From the NCBI GenBank assembly GCA_030448265.1, contig JAUJNG010000010.1, positions 67,133-131,132 of the forward strand: 64,000 nt of DNA. Direction: 5' to 3'. The notes beneath the pieces were generated by a model. It did not search any database and was not told where the DNA came from. It saw nothing but the letters and a program-made list of their open reading frames with translations. Of this stretch, positions 31,043 to 40,420 are shown in pieces; the first letter of the stretch is position 1; each line of letters begins with the position of its first letter. The position numbers were made by a program, and so were the translations under genes. Source of the DNA: Abditibacterium sp. (GTDB lineage Bacteria > Armatimonadota > Abditibacteriia > Abditibacteriales > Abditibacteriaceae).

Positions 31043-31822
31043 TCAGATCGGACGCGCCGGGCGGCGCAGCAGAAAGAAAACGCCGCCGAGCAAGAGCGCA
31101 ATCCACGCGAGGTAAAACAGCGGCGAAGTGCCCGAACGAGGCTTCTCGCGCCCGGCGCGCACCGGACGCGGCGGCTCGATGCGGCGGGAACGTTCCTGCG
31201 ATTCAACGGTGTAAACCTCGGCGCCAAGCGACGAAAAAGCAGGCAGGCCACGCAGCAGGTCGGAACTTTGGTCGTCCACGAAATAGAGCGTGGTGCGAGC
31301 GCCCGCAAGCGAACTCCAATCGAACTTTTCCAACCGCTCGAAACGAGATTGATTCAGGGTTCCGGTCGCCGGGTCGCGGTCGTCATCCACGCGCAGATCG
31401 CCAAAGGCCAAGAGATGAAGCGCGTCGGGTTTGGGCACAAGCGCGAAGGTCTTGGCCGCAAGGCGGAATCCCGTCACCCAATCGGTGCCCCGTCCGGAGC
31501 TTGGATTTTGAAAAGCGCGGTCGAACTCTTTTTTAGCTTCGTTGCGCGAGCGCACGCCCCGGATGTAGGTGATGAGCGCGGTGTGGTTGTCCACTCCCAC
31601 GATGTAAACCTCGTCTTCGGGCGAAGAGTTGGCGACGCGGGTGACGTAGGCCCAGGCGCGCTGGCGGGCCATCTCGAAGTGAGGCTCGAAGGAGCGGCTG
31701 CGGTCGAACAGGATGACAGTGCGGCTGTGAGCGTGGGCGATGTCCACGCCGCTTAAAGCCAAGACAAAGAGCAGCATCAAGGCGATGCGCTTGACAATAC
31801 GAACTACGTTACCGATTTGCAT
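31043..31822 (-). CDS. VWA-like domain protein with signal peptide and C-terminal TM
   Basis: RTVILFDRSRSFEPHFEMARQRAWAYV...DEVYIVGVDN; C-terminal LFYLAWIALLLGGVFFLLRR. Confidence 0.65.
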   Translation of the reverse strand: MQIGNVVRIVKRIALMLLFVLALSGVDIAHAHSRTVILFDRSRSFEPHFEMARQRAWAYVTRVANSSPEDEVYIVGVDNHTALITYIRGVRSRNEAKKEFDRAFQNPSSGRGTDWVTGFRLAAKTFALVPKPDALHLLAFGDLRVDDDRDPATGTLNQSRFERLEKFDWSSLAGARTTLYFVDDQSSDLLRGLPAFSSLGAEVYTVESQERSRRIEPPRPVRAGREKPRSGTSPLFYLAWIALLLGGVFFLLRRPARPI

Positions 31823-32003
31823 GGGAGGTGTCCTTTGCACAAACTGGATTAACGGCTCGCCACCGGCAAATGCCGGTGATGAAGCCGTTTGGTTAAGGAT
31901 GCGCCTCCCTCCTCTCTCATCGCCCTTTCAGATTTCGTCACAGGTATTGCGGTGGCTGAGAGAGAACTGAGAGAACTCCGCGCACCTCCGAACGGAACCG
32001 ATC

Positions 32004-35000
32004 ATGCCCATCTCGTCCGCATCGCCAGCCACGCCCCCGGCACGCCGTTATCGCGTGTTGGCTTTAGGCCCGTTGCGCCTGATGTGCGACGATGAGGAAA
32101 TTCCCCTGTCTGTGCCGCCCGTCAAAAGATCGGGGATGATGGGGCGTCAGAGCAAGGAGGGACGGCCTCTGCTGGGCCTTCTGGCCTGCTACAAGCCCGG
32201 CGTGAAGCTGAAGTGCCAAGAGGTGGCACGCAAGCTGTGGCCTAATCTCACGGAGAAAAACGAATGGCGCAAAGCGTTGAACGATGCTCTGCTGGCTTTA
32301 CGCGATTATATGCGCGAGTCGCCTGCGGACATCTCCCCAAAGGAATTTGTGCAGAGAACTCGCGACCAGATCTGGCTGCAATCGTGGGTAACGACCGACG
32401 TTCAAGACTTTGAAGCGGCTTCATCCGCAGAGGAAGCGATTTCGCACTACGCGGGCGCACTGTTGTCCGAGTTCGAAGCTTCGGAGAAGACGAACAAGTG
32501 GCTGTTCGACCGCCGCGTGGCGCTGGAAAATCGGTTCAAGAAGTGGAGCGAGGAAGCGAATTCATCGGGCAACCAAGCCCTTGGCGAGACGCAAGACCTA
32601 TCGCTTACAGCTTCGACTTGGCCGCAATCTCACGCCCGCCTCATCGAGGAGCGCCTCGCCGAGAGGCTGCGAATTTACCTGCCGCAGTTGCGCGGCGAAC
32701 CCGAGGAGGTGTTGCATCGGTTCTTCGACCACGAAGGCGTGCATGGTTTCTGGCCCCAATGGATTACGCAGTGGAGTGCGGACGGCACGGCAGACGACAG
32801 GCCGATAACGCTACCGGATCTAATCGCTTCTTCTCACCCTTGCCTGCTGCTCGTCAGTCAAGGTGGCGGAGGCAAATCGAGCAACTTGGGGAAGTTGTTC
32901 TTCGACGCCGCTCGCGGAAAACTTTTGCACGAAGGCCAACCGTGGACGCCGCTGCTTTTGCCGCTTCAAGCCTTAAACGTGCTCAATGATCGCCTTTCTT
33001 CTTTAGAGAAGGTTCTACTCGATCAGTTTTTGCCCGATCACCCGGCGTCGTGGCAAGCATCATCTTTGTGGAAAGAGTTGGGCGGCACGGCCAACCTGCT
33101 CGTGCTTTTGGAGGGCTTGAACGAAGTAAACGACGCCGTGCGCGACAACGCGACCCAATTGGTGAGCAACATCGAAACGATGGTTGGCGGGTTGGAAACG
33201 TCCGGCATCAACTACCGCGTGGTCATCAGCGTGCGCCAGCAGGAGGAAGCTCAGCCCGAAGGGTTGATGCGGCAGTTGCGGGCGAGCGAGTGGGGGCGTC
33301 ACTTTGTCGCCTACCGGTTGGAGCCTCTGAGTTGGAACGAGGCAGTGGACAAGTTGAATGACGTTCTGGGTGCCGATGCCGAGCAGTTCATTCAGTTGCT
33401 GGGCGAGGGCAGTCACGCGGTGTTAACCAATCCTCTGTTGCTGCGCTTGATGCTGGACAACGCCGTTGCGCTCAACGAGAAAGCGCGGCGCGGTGAAGCG
33501 CCTGTCATCACACGTAGTGGCCTCTATAACATCGCAGTCGAACGATTACTGGAGCGCGATAGCAACGAGCGAAGGCTCCTCGGTGTGCTGCAAAATGCGA
33601 GCATGGCCCGCCAAGGCCTCGAGATTTTAGCTGCCGCTTCGCTGGAGGGACAGCAGCCCGACAATCCTACGGCCCACCAAAGCGAGCGACGCGGCGGCGG
33701 CACTTACCTGACGCGCGAAGCTGTGCCGTATCTGTTGGAGCGTAGCGTGCGCGAGAAGAAGTGGGAAGCCGCCAACTGGTGGCGCGATCTCGAAAGTCGC
33801 AGCGGCAGACGCCTTACTTACGCCGAAGTCGCCGACGCCTTACTACGGCTAAATCTTGTGGATGCGCCTCTTGGAACCCACGTCGCGTTTTTGCACGAGA
33901 CGTTCCGCGATTATCTGGCCAGCGGACGATTTTGCCAAAGCGATGACACATATGGGCGCGACTCGTGGCGACAAGACGTGGCGTTCGAGAACTTCCAGGA
34001 ACACAAATGGGAAGGAACCATCGGATTCGCCGTTGAGCGCACCGGCTCGGCGGAGCCGATGTTACGCGCGGCGGAAAGCGAACTTCTGCCAAGCGAAACG
34101 CGCCGCCGCGCGTTGGAATTGTGGCGGTTGACCATAATACCCAGCTTGGAAGACATCAAACGCGTGTGGGGAATTTTCACGACGACGGGCGAGCGCCTAC
34201 TGCTCGACGCAGTGGGACATGCACTCCAAGACATTCTGCTTCAGCCGGGCACAGAAAAAGCGCGAGAAAGCTTTGGAATTCGACTCGAAGATTTGTTAGA
34301 TGAAGACGAAGCCACACATAAAATCGTCGCCGCTAAAATCGTCCGTGTTTTGGGACACGCTGCTGGCCCGCAAGTATTCAAAGTGATGCTACGCGCTTTG
34401 GATGACCACTCCTCCGGCGTGCGCGTCGCGGCCATGCTGTCGTTCGTCGCCAACGAGATCGATGACAACTCTTTGGCAGAGGTTGCCCGGCTTTGTCTCG
34501 ACGACGGCGACACAATGGTGCGCTTTGTGGCGCTGGACGTGTTGCTCGCGGCCTTTCGGCGCAAGCGAGATCCAAAGTTTCGCCACATGGTGCAAAGCGT
34601 GGTGGGTGAGTTCCGCGCCCTTTACCGCGCACCCGCAGACCGCTTTTCGGTTGTGCGCTGGTTGGGTTGTTCGTCGCTCGAAGCCTGGACAACGCAAGTG
34701 TTGTGGGAAGAATTGACCGATGTGGGGCCGTATAATGACGAAGAAACTCAGGTCGTGCGTTGGATGGCGGCCCGTTTTCTGTGCAGCCATCTCCACCGCG
34801 CCAAGCTGACACCGGCACAAAAAGAAACACTGCGCGGTATGGCGGGCGATGAGAACGAGCCGCCTCCACTGCGCACCGTATTGGACGAACTGGAGAAGTT
34901 GTGCCGCCTCTTCGATGATGGCGAGAGTTCTTGGCCGCCGTCGGAAACTATGGTTTCGACCGATTCTTCCGTCGATTTGTGGGGATTGTTTGATGCACAA

Positions 35001-35846
35001 CGCACCGAAGAGCCTTTGTTGTGGCAGAAGTGGCAGCAGCTTCAGCACAGCCTCGACGCGACTTACCATCACTTCCTCGATTCCGCGTGGGAAAACGTGC
35101 GACTCGCCTACTCCTATTTTTCACTTTCACCACGCGAGCAACAGGCCCTTATCTCTCACCTCGAAGCGACCTTGAAGCGATCCAACCGCGAGTCACAGGC
35201 CAGCGCCGTGCGGCTACTCTGCTGTTTGGGCGTATCCGACAATAGCCTTTTGCGCCTGCGGTTGCTCTGTTTGCAACACCCTGACGCCGACGTGCGCCAC
35301 CACGCCGCGACCTCGGTCATGAACTTCGTGGAGCACTCTTCTCTGGCACACCGGCTTTGGAAGAATTTGCACAACGACCTCGACCACGCCGCGCGCTGGG
35401 ACGCCGCAGGTTCACTCTGTCACCTGGTAGGCGAACTGGTTCTGCCTGACCTTATCGACCGCGCCCGCAATGATTCATCTCCGTTGGTGCGCGGATTCTT
35501 GGCCGAACGGCTTCCTTCTTTCGCGCATCGAGAGGATGCCCGTGAAGCGTTGCGTTTCTCTTTGGAAAACGAGCCAAATGCTTTAGCTTGTGCCCGTGCC
35601 ATCCGTGCCTATGAATTGGTCGGCACTCCGGACGGGTTACCGCTACTGCAATCGCTCTTTGAAGACACCCGGAACACACGTCACGGCGCGATAGACACGT
35701 TGGCGCGCCGTGCATATCGGGTTATCGCAGATAATCCGGAACCGATCTGGGCGCTTCAGCCGCGAGAGTTCCGCGCCACACCGCACCACGGCAAGCAAAC
35801 TGCCGCTTTAAGCACAGGACTTCTGGTGCATAAGTCACGACTTTAG
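32004..35846 (+). CDS. SARP/BTAD-like N-terminus fused to NACHT-like STAND NTPase and HEAT-like repeats
   Basis: YRVLALGPLRLMCDDEEIPL...AISHYAGALLSEFE...WLFDRRVALENRFKKW; CLLLVSQGGGGKSSNLGKL; LLVLLEGLNEVND; HEAT-like C-terminus. Confidence 0.72.
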   Translation: MPISSASPATPPARRYRVLALGPLRLMCDDEEIPLSVPPVKRSGMMGRQSKEGRPLLGLLACYKPGVKLKCQEVARKLWPNLTEKNEWRKALNDALLALRDYMRESPADISPKEFVQRTRDQIWLQSWVTTDVQDFEAASSAEEAISHYAGALLSEFEASEKTNKWLFDRRVALENRFKKWSEEANSSGNQALGETQDLSLTASTWPQSHARLIEERLAERLRIYLPQLRGEPEEVLHRFFDHEGVHGFWPQWITQWSADGTADDRPITLPDLIASSHPCLLLVSQGGGGKSSNLGKLFFDAARGKLLHEGQPWTPLLLPLQALNVLNDRLSSLEKVLLDQFLPDHPASWQASSLWKELGGTANLLVLLEGLNEVNDAVRDNATQLVSNIETMVGGLETSGINYRVVISVRQQEEAQPEGLMRQLRASEWGRHFVAYRLEPLSWNEAVDKLNDVLGADAEQFIQLLGEGSHAVLTNPLLLRLMLDNAVALNEKARRGEAPVITRSGLYNIAVERLLERDSNERRLLGVLQNASMARQGLEILAAASLEGQQPDNPTAHQSERRGGGTYLTREAVPYLLERSVREKKWEAANWWRDLESRSGRRLTYAEVADALLRLNLVDAPLGTHVAFLHETFRDYLASGRFCQSDDTYGRDSWRQDVAFENFQEHKWEGTIGFAVERTGSAEPMLRAAESELLPSETRRRALELWRLTIIPSLEDIKRVWGIFTTTGERLLLDAVGHALQDILLQPGTEKARESFGIRLEDLLDEDEATHKIVAAKIVRVLGHAAGPQVFKVMLRALDDHSSGVRVAAMLSFVANEIDDNSLAEVARLCLDDGDTMVRFVALDVLLAAFRRKRDPKFRHMVQSVVGEFRALYRAPADRFSVVRWLGCSSLEAWTTQVLWEELTDVGPYNDEETQVVRWMAARFLCSHLHRAKLTPAQKETLRGMAGDENEPPPLRTVLDELEKLCRLFDDGESSWPPSETMVSTDSSVDLWGLFDAQRTEEPLLWQKWQQLQHSLDATYHHFLDSAWENVRLAYSYFSLSPREQQALISHLEATLKRSNRESQASAVRLLCCLGVSDNSLLRLRLLCLQHPDADVRHHAATSVMNFVEHSSLAHRLWKNLHNDLDHAARWDAAGSLCHLVGELVLPDLIDRARNDSSPLVRGFLAERLPSFAHREDAREALRFSLENEPNALACARAIRAYELVGTPDGLPLLQSLFEDTRNTRHGAIDTLARRAYRVIADNPEPIWALQPREFRATPHHGKQTAALSTGLLVHKSRL

Positions 35847-35869
35847 CCGCAGTTGTGTTTGTGCCCACA

Positions 35870-35894
35870 AAAAAACCGAGCAATTCTGCTCGGC
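35870..35894 (-). terminator. Rho-independent terminator of the response-regulator-like gene
   Basis: aaaaaaaCCGAGCAattcTGCTCGG; poly-A on + equals poly-U on -. Confidence 0.7.
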
Positions 35895-35903
35895 GTGGAA
35901 GAG

Positions 35904-36782
35904 TCATAACGCTTTTTCGTCTACACTTTGTGTTTGCGTTTCTGATGACGTTGATGGGGTGGGCTTAGTGGGAAGGTAGAGTTCTCGCAGTGGTCCGCTG
36001 AGTGCTCTTCGCTCGGAGTAAAAGCGACCTTCTTCAGACGACGGGTAGAGACGCGATTGCAACATCTGGGACAGATAGTCCTTCTCCATGTCCTCGCGAC
36101 GCTCCTTTTGAAGCTGAGGCACGTTTGAAGTAAAGAGCGATGCCCACTGTCTCAGATTGTGAGGGCTAAGGTTCTTGAATGTTTTACCCCATTTCTGATC
36201 GTAATCAAGCCCAGCTTCGAGCACGGCCAGAGGAAAATTCTTGGTGAACTCCGGAAAGGGCTTTCTCGGCACAATGTCCCCGTCAGAATCGAACTGAGTC
36301 GCGCCGCATTTCAGACCGGCCAGTAGATACAGTAGCCCGTGTAGAGCTTGGTTCCACGGCTTCCAATCGGGCGCTGGGTCGTAACCTTCAATTCGAACTA
36401 AGCCGTTCGTGTTGCGCCCAAAAACAGGCATGTGCCAGATAATGGAATCCCTCAGTTCTCGCTGAAGATCAAAGAAGTGCTGATCGTCTAACGAGTTGCA
36501 CATCAGCACGATGGGCTTGCCAAGTGCTCGGCAACGCGTCACTACCTCAACGCTGTGAGGCTGAGGAAAGCTGCCGGAGTCAAGTGGAAAAAACGTGTCG
36601 CACATCACGCCGTCAATGTCCGGAAGTAGCGGGAGCGCTTCTGCCAATGTTGTGGCGTAGGAAACCTGAAGTTTCACATTTCGCGTGGCTTTCTTGAAGC
36701 TCTGCCAAAACGTCATGGCATTGCGGATCAGATCGGGATTGTCTTCGATAACAAGCAGGTGTAACTCTGGTGGGAGCGGCAT
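35904..36782 (-). CDS. Receiver-like domain protein with C-terminal extension
   Basis: LHLLVIEDNPDLIRNAMTFWQSF...IDGVMCDTFFP...KPIVLMCNS. Confidence 0.55.
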   Translation of the reverse strand: MPLPPELHLLVIEDNPDLIRNAMTFWQSFKKATRNVKLQVSYATTLAEALPLLPDIDGVMCDTFFPLDSGSFPQPHSVEVVTRCRALGKPIVLMCNSLDDQHFFDLQRELRDSIIWHMPVFGRNTNGLVRIEGYDPAPDWKPWNQALHGLLYLLAGLKCGATQFDSDGDIVPRKPFPEFTKNFPLAVLEAGLDYDQKWGKTFKNLSPHNLRQWASLFTSNVPQLQKERREDMEKDYLSQMLQSRLYPSSEEGRFYSERRALSGPLRELYLPTKPTPSTSSETQTQSVDEKAL

Positions 36783-37093
36783 AGTGTGCCTCCAAAACAT
36801 GGGATGTTCTGGCGACCATCGTTTTGATGATCGTCAGAACCCCGATGCCGGAAACCTGCCTAATTCCTCCGTCCCTCAATGGCCTTTTATACACTAATTA
36901 CGTTGATTAATCAATACGCGACATGCACCACGCTAACTCCCTACAATTACGCATTGAGATTGAAATCTATCTTCCACGCAACCTATTTTGATTACACCCG
37001 ATCCGCAACGGTATCGTGTTCCGGAAGAGCGGGGCTAACACCTCAAAACCAACCTCTTCAAGTCTCGGAATTCGAGACGTAAAGGAACTACAA

Positions 37094-37777
37094 ATGGCTA
37101 CACGCGGTGCAATCGCGCGTCTCACGCACGTTCTTCCTCTGCACTGGGCAGGTCGCTACCACCACTGGGACGGCTACCCAACGGGACTGGGCAAAGGACT
37201 CTGGGAGTTGTTCCACGGTTACTTCGGGTGTGACGTGGACAGAATGCTGGGGGTGCTCATCGACGAGCATCCCGCAGGATGGAGCACCATCTTGGGAGCC
37301 GACTTTCGTTTGAAACCTGGCTGGGGCACTGCATCCGATAACGACGCGAATGCCAAAGTAGAAGAACAGGGCTGTAATCCCTGTTGCTACTGCCACGGCG
37401 GACGAAGCGAAGAAGCATGGCTCGTTACAGATGAGAACGCTTCCGGTTCGGGCGTCGAGTGGGCTTACGTCTTCACCAGCGTTTTCGCCCACAACGGCGC
37501 AATGGACTCAGAAGAACGGCTTTGCACGATGTTCGTGCTCTCATCCTATTTTGATTCCGGCGAAAAGATGATCGGGATGTTCGGCATGGGCGACCCAAAG
37601 GCTCACTGGCGCATTGCGGCAGTGGTTGACCTGCAAGGCGCTGAACCAGATTGGGAGTGCATCGAACGCTGTGGCACCCAAGGCCAGATGTATGTGGCAC
37701 CAGCTACAAACTCGACTCGCAATCCTCCCGCGAATATATCCACAGTTTCGCAGGCAAATCGAGACGATTCCAAATGA
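37094..37777 (+). CDS. Hypothetical protein
   Basis: LHWAGRYHHWDGYPTGLGKGLWELFHGYF; coding-like ORF followed by a terminator. Confidence 0.65.
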   Translation: MATRGAIARLTHVLPLHWAGRYHHWDGYPTGLGKGLWELFHGYFGCDVDRMLGVLIDEHPAGWSTILGADFRLKPGWGTASDNDANAKVEEQGCNPCCYCHGGRSEEAWLVTDENASGSGVEWAYVFTSVFAHNGAMDSEERLCTMFVLSSYFDSGEKMIGMFGMGDPKAHWRIAAVVDLQGAEPDWECIERCGTQGQMYVAPATNSTRNPPANISTVSQANRDDSK

Positions 37778-37807
37778 TGTCGCTAATATGACAAGAACTT
37801 TCTCTCG

Positions 37808-37833
37808 CCCGCACCGAATGGTGTGGGTTTTTT
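37808..37833 (+). terminator. Rho-independent terminator
   Basis: CCCGCACCgaatGGTGTGGGTTTTTT. Confidence 0.85.
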
Positions 37834-38053
37834 ATTTGGTCGCCTCCCGCGCCTCTAACTCTTTTTCCAGTGAGTCGATGAACTCCCTAAGCGGCACTCC
37901 AATGGCGCGACAAATGGCCCGCAACTCGATGACATCCAGCCGTCTCTCGCCAGTTTCGCTGCGGCTCACAAACGCTTGATGGTGTTCCAGGCGAGTCGCA
38001 ACGTCCCGTTGAGAGAGGTCGGCCTGTTTTCTCACTTCGCGCAAAAGACGCAC
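37832..38053 (-). CDS. XRE family HTH transcriptional regulator
   Basis: VRKQADLSQRDVATRLEHHQAFVSRSETGERRLDVIELRAICRAIGV. Confidence 0.88.
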   Translation of the reverse strand: MRLLREVRKQADLSQRDVATRLEHHQAFVSRSETGERRLDVIELRAICRAIGVPLREFIDSLEKELEAREATK

Positions 38054-38130
38054 AAATACCTCGTATTCCTCGGTAAAAACGGACTTATCGATGGCTCCAC
38101 CCTATGAGCAGGTTAAAGCCGCTTGACGGT

Positions 38131-38175
38131 GATACAAAAACCGTATAAACACTCTGGCGATACGAAAATCGTATA
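38131..38175. promoter_or_regulatory. Paired operator-like sites in front of the XRE gene
   Basis: gatacaaaaaccgtata (38131-38147) and gatacgaaaatcgtata (38159-38175), consensus GATACnAAAAnCGTATA. Confidence 0.6.
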
Positions 38176-38208
38176 TTTTGTTTCGTCGCTTGATGATTTC
38201 AGGTCAAC

Positions 38209-38478
38209 ATGCGACCAGCCATTCTAGGAGATCACCAATTGAAGCGCTACATCTCAGTTCGGGTCGTGGACTCCAGTGGCAAGCCCGCTTATTACGCCAA
38301 AGTCGTCCTTTACGTCTCACAGACCTTGGCATCGGGGCCACTACCGGAGAAATACACCAACAGCGAGGGGTTGGCCGAGTTCGAGACTGACCTCGACGCT
38401 TTCGCTCAAGTTTCCGTCTCGGTCAACGGATACGAGCGGGTGCGCTCTGGCCCCTCCAGGCGCAATACAAAGTCGTGA
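38209..38478 (+). CDS. Hypothetical protein, Ig-like/carboxypeptidase-regulatory-like fold
   Basis: YISVRVVDSSGKPAYYAKVVLYVSQTL...YTNSEGLAEFETD. Confidence 0.5.
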   Translation: MRPAILGDHQLKRYISVRVVDSSGKPAYYAKVVLYVSQTLASGPLPEKYTNSEGLAEFETDLDAFAQVSVSVNGYERVRSGPSRRNTKS

Positions 38479-38527
38479 TCTGAATAAAGTCGTGATCTGA
38501 ACACGGCAGCGACACCAGGAGGACACT

Positions 38528-39223
38528 ATGACAGACGACGTGCAAACACCCAAAGAACTCGAAATCGTGCATTCCTACCTCAGCGATGTGGACGAGCAGA
38601 TTGAGGGGCGCATCAAAAGCGAACCCGAAAGCATCGGAAGACGCATCTTCGCGGCCCAGGAGATTCAACGCGGCGATCTGGCGTTGGCGCACCGCGAACT
38701 GGACAAGCTCCAAGCGCAAGGCTTCGATCCCGATGTGATTGCCGCCACGCGTTCCGCGGTGTTTTTCAAGGAGGGCAACCTCACATGGGCTGTTGCCACT
38801 TCTGGGGGGCCGAACACTGGAGATCAAACCCGATGGCTCAAGAAGACGGTTGAAGTCTTCGAGAAGTCCCTTCATCTCGGCCCGACCGCAGGAGCCTACT
38901 ACAATCTTGGCCTGGCTCTCAAACTCCTCGACCGCAAATCCTCGGCTGTCGAAGCATTCCGGAATGTCGAAGCGATGGGCGATCCGCAGCTCAGCATGGA
39001 AGCGCACAAAGAGATCGCGCGCCTCGATCCAAACGGGCGTATGACCCCTGCTCTTCCGACTTCTGGCGCAGGCCACGCCGTCGCGGGTCGGTCAAAGAAG
39101 CCTCACTGGGGCTTCATCGGCTGGGGCATCGCCTCGATCCTCTTCGCCTGGATTCACCCCTTTCTCTTCTTCGTAGGCGCTGGCCTCGTTGCCTGGGGCG
39201 CCTTTAAAGGCAGACCCGACTAA
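38528..39223 (+). CDS. TPR-like protein with C-terminal TM helices
   Basis: GAYYNLGLALKLLDRKSSAVEAFRNVEAMGDPQLSMEAH; C-terminal hydrophobic region. Confidence 0.6.
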   Translation: MTDDVQTPKELEIVHSYLSDVDEQIEGRIKSEPESIGRRIFAAQEIQRGDLALAHRELDKLQAQGFDPDVIAATRSAVFFKEGNLTWAVATSGGPNTGDQTRWLKKTVEVFEKSLHLGPTAGAYYNLGLALKLLDRKSSAVEAFRNVEAMGDPQLSMEAHKEIARLDPNGRMTPALPTSGAGHAVAGRSKKPHWGFIGWGIASILFAWIHPFLFFVGAGLVAWGAFKGRPD

Positions 39224-39263
39224 CCCGTTCTTTTCAATCCCAATCTTTTACCCGTAATCTCTT

Positions 39264-40214
39264 ATGAAATTCTTTTTCCGCAAAGCCTTCCTTGTCCTCG
39301 CGCTGTTCGTACTCGCAGCAGCCAACCCCGCGTGGTGCCAGAAAGCGCCCGGCAGCTTCGTCTCCGGCCCCATGCTGAGGCATAGGGGGAGTGAAGTGTG
39401 GTCGCGCGTCAACGCGACCCAAACCTGGACGATGCTTCGACGCGACAACCGGACATACACAGCCATTCCCGAACGGCGCGCCACCCTGAACGGCATCCGA
39501 GGAACGATTGTGGACTGGGATGGGGCCGCGCCTCACGCTGGGGACAGCTCCAAAATCTTCATCCCCGACATCGGCAGTGCCGATATGCGGCTCTACTACC
39601 AAGGGTTTGGCAAGACGACTTGGACGCCCTACCTCAACACCATGTCCCAGATCGTGCCGCTGGATGAAGGGCAGGTCGCCTCCGCCAAACAAGAAGTCGC
39701 ACGTCAGCAGGCGCAGGCGCAAAGTGAGAGCCAGAAGCAGTCCTTCATCCAGGCGATCTACCAGGGCGATCTGTCGCAAGTCCGCTCCATGCTGCGGCGC
39801 AATCCCGGCCTGGTCAACGCCCGCGCCACGATCCGGTTCAGCCCCTACAGCAAAAACAGCTTCTCGGCGCTTGGAGCTGCCGTCAGTTCCAACCAAGTTG
39901 AGATCGCTCGGCTTTTGCTGCACTGCGGCGCCTCCCGTCAATACCTGGACACGCACCTTCGCAACGCGGTTTATGAAGACAAAGAAGCGATGGTGAGGTT
40001 CTTGGTGGGAAGCGGGGCGGGCATCAACGTCAAAAACCGGAGCGGCGACACCCTGCTTCACCTGGCCGTGGAGCGCGGCTCCAAGAAGATGGCCCAGCTT
40101 CTCAAATCGCTGGGCGCGGATCTTCGGGCCGAGAACAGTTCGGGCTACAACCCTTCGGAATATGCGACGTTGGGGCGCAACCCGGTTTTAGCCGATCTGC
40201 TGCGACCACGCTAA
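39264..40214 (+). CDS. Secreted ankyrin-repeat protein
   Basis: Signal peptide; ARLLLHCGASRQYLDTHLRNAVYEDKEAMVRFLVGSGAGINVKNRSGDTLLHLAVERGSKKMAQLLKSLGADLR. Confidence 0.85.
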   Translation: MKFFFRKAFLVLALFVLAAANPAWCQKAPGSFVSGPMLRHRGSEVWSRVNATQTWTMLRRDNRTYTAIPERRATLNGIRGTIVDWDGAAPHAGDSSKIFIPDIGSADMRLYYQGFGKTTWTPYLNTMSQIVPLDEGQVASAKQEVARQQAQAQSESQKQSFIQAIYQGDLSQVRSMLRRNPGLVNARATIRFSPYSKNSFSALGAAVSSNQVEIARLLLHCGASRQYLDTHLRNAVYEDKEAMVRFLVGSGAGINVKNRSGDTLLHLAVERGSKKMAQLLKSLGADLRAENSSGYNPSEYATLGRNPVLADLLRPR

Positions 40215-40349
40215 AGGGTGTGGGAAAGAGGTGGATAAGAGAGAACCGCAGGCGGCAGCGCTTGCGGTTCTTTCGTTTCGAGTTCGTCGGGTAAAGGTTG
40301 CCGGCTGTTGCACTCAAGCAACTGCGTGGGAGACGAATCGGCTCTTCCT

Positions 40350-40411
40350 TTATGGTGGTGGGACAAAGAGCGTCGAAGCTCAGCTTCGACAAATCTTTCG
40401 CTCTTTGACAA
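40350..40411 (+). ncRNA. Candidate structured 5' leader element, copy 1 (upstream of ParB)
   Basis: ttatggtggtggga-CAAAGAGCG-[GTCGAAG ctcag CTTCGAC]-aaatctttCGCTCTTTG-acaa; conserved with 42301-42379. Confidence 0.55.
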
Positions 40412-40420
40412 GGAGAAAGG

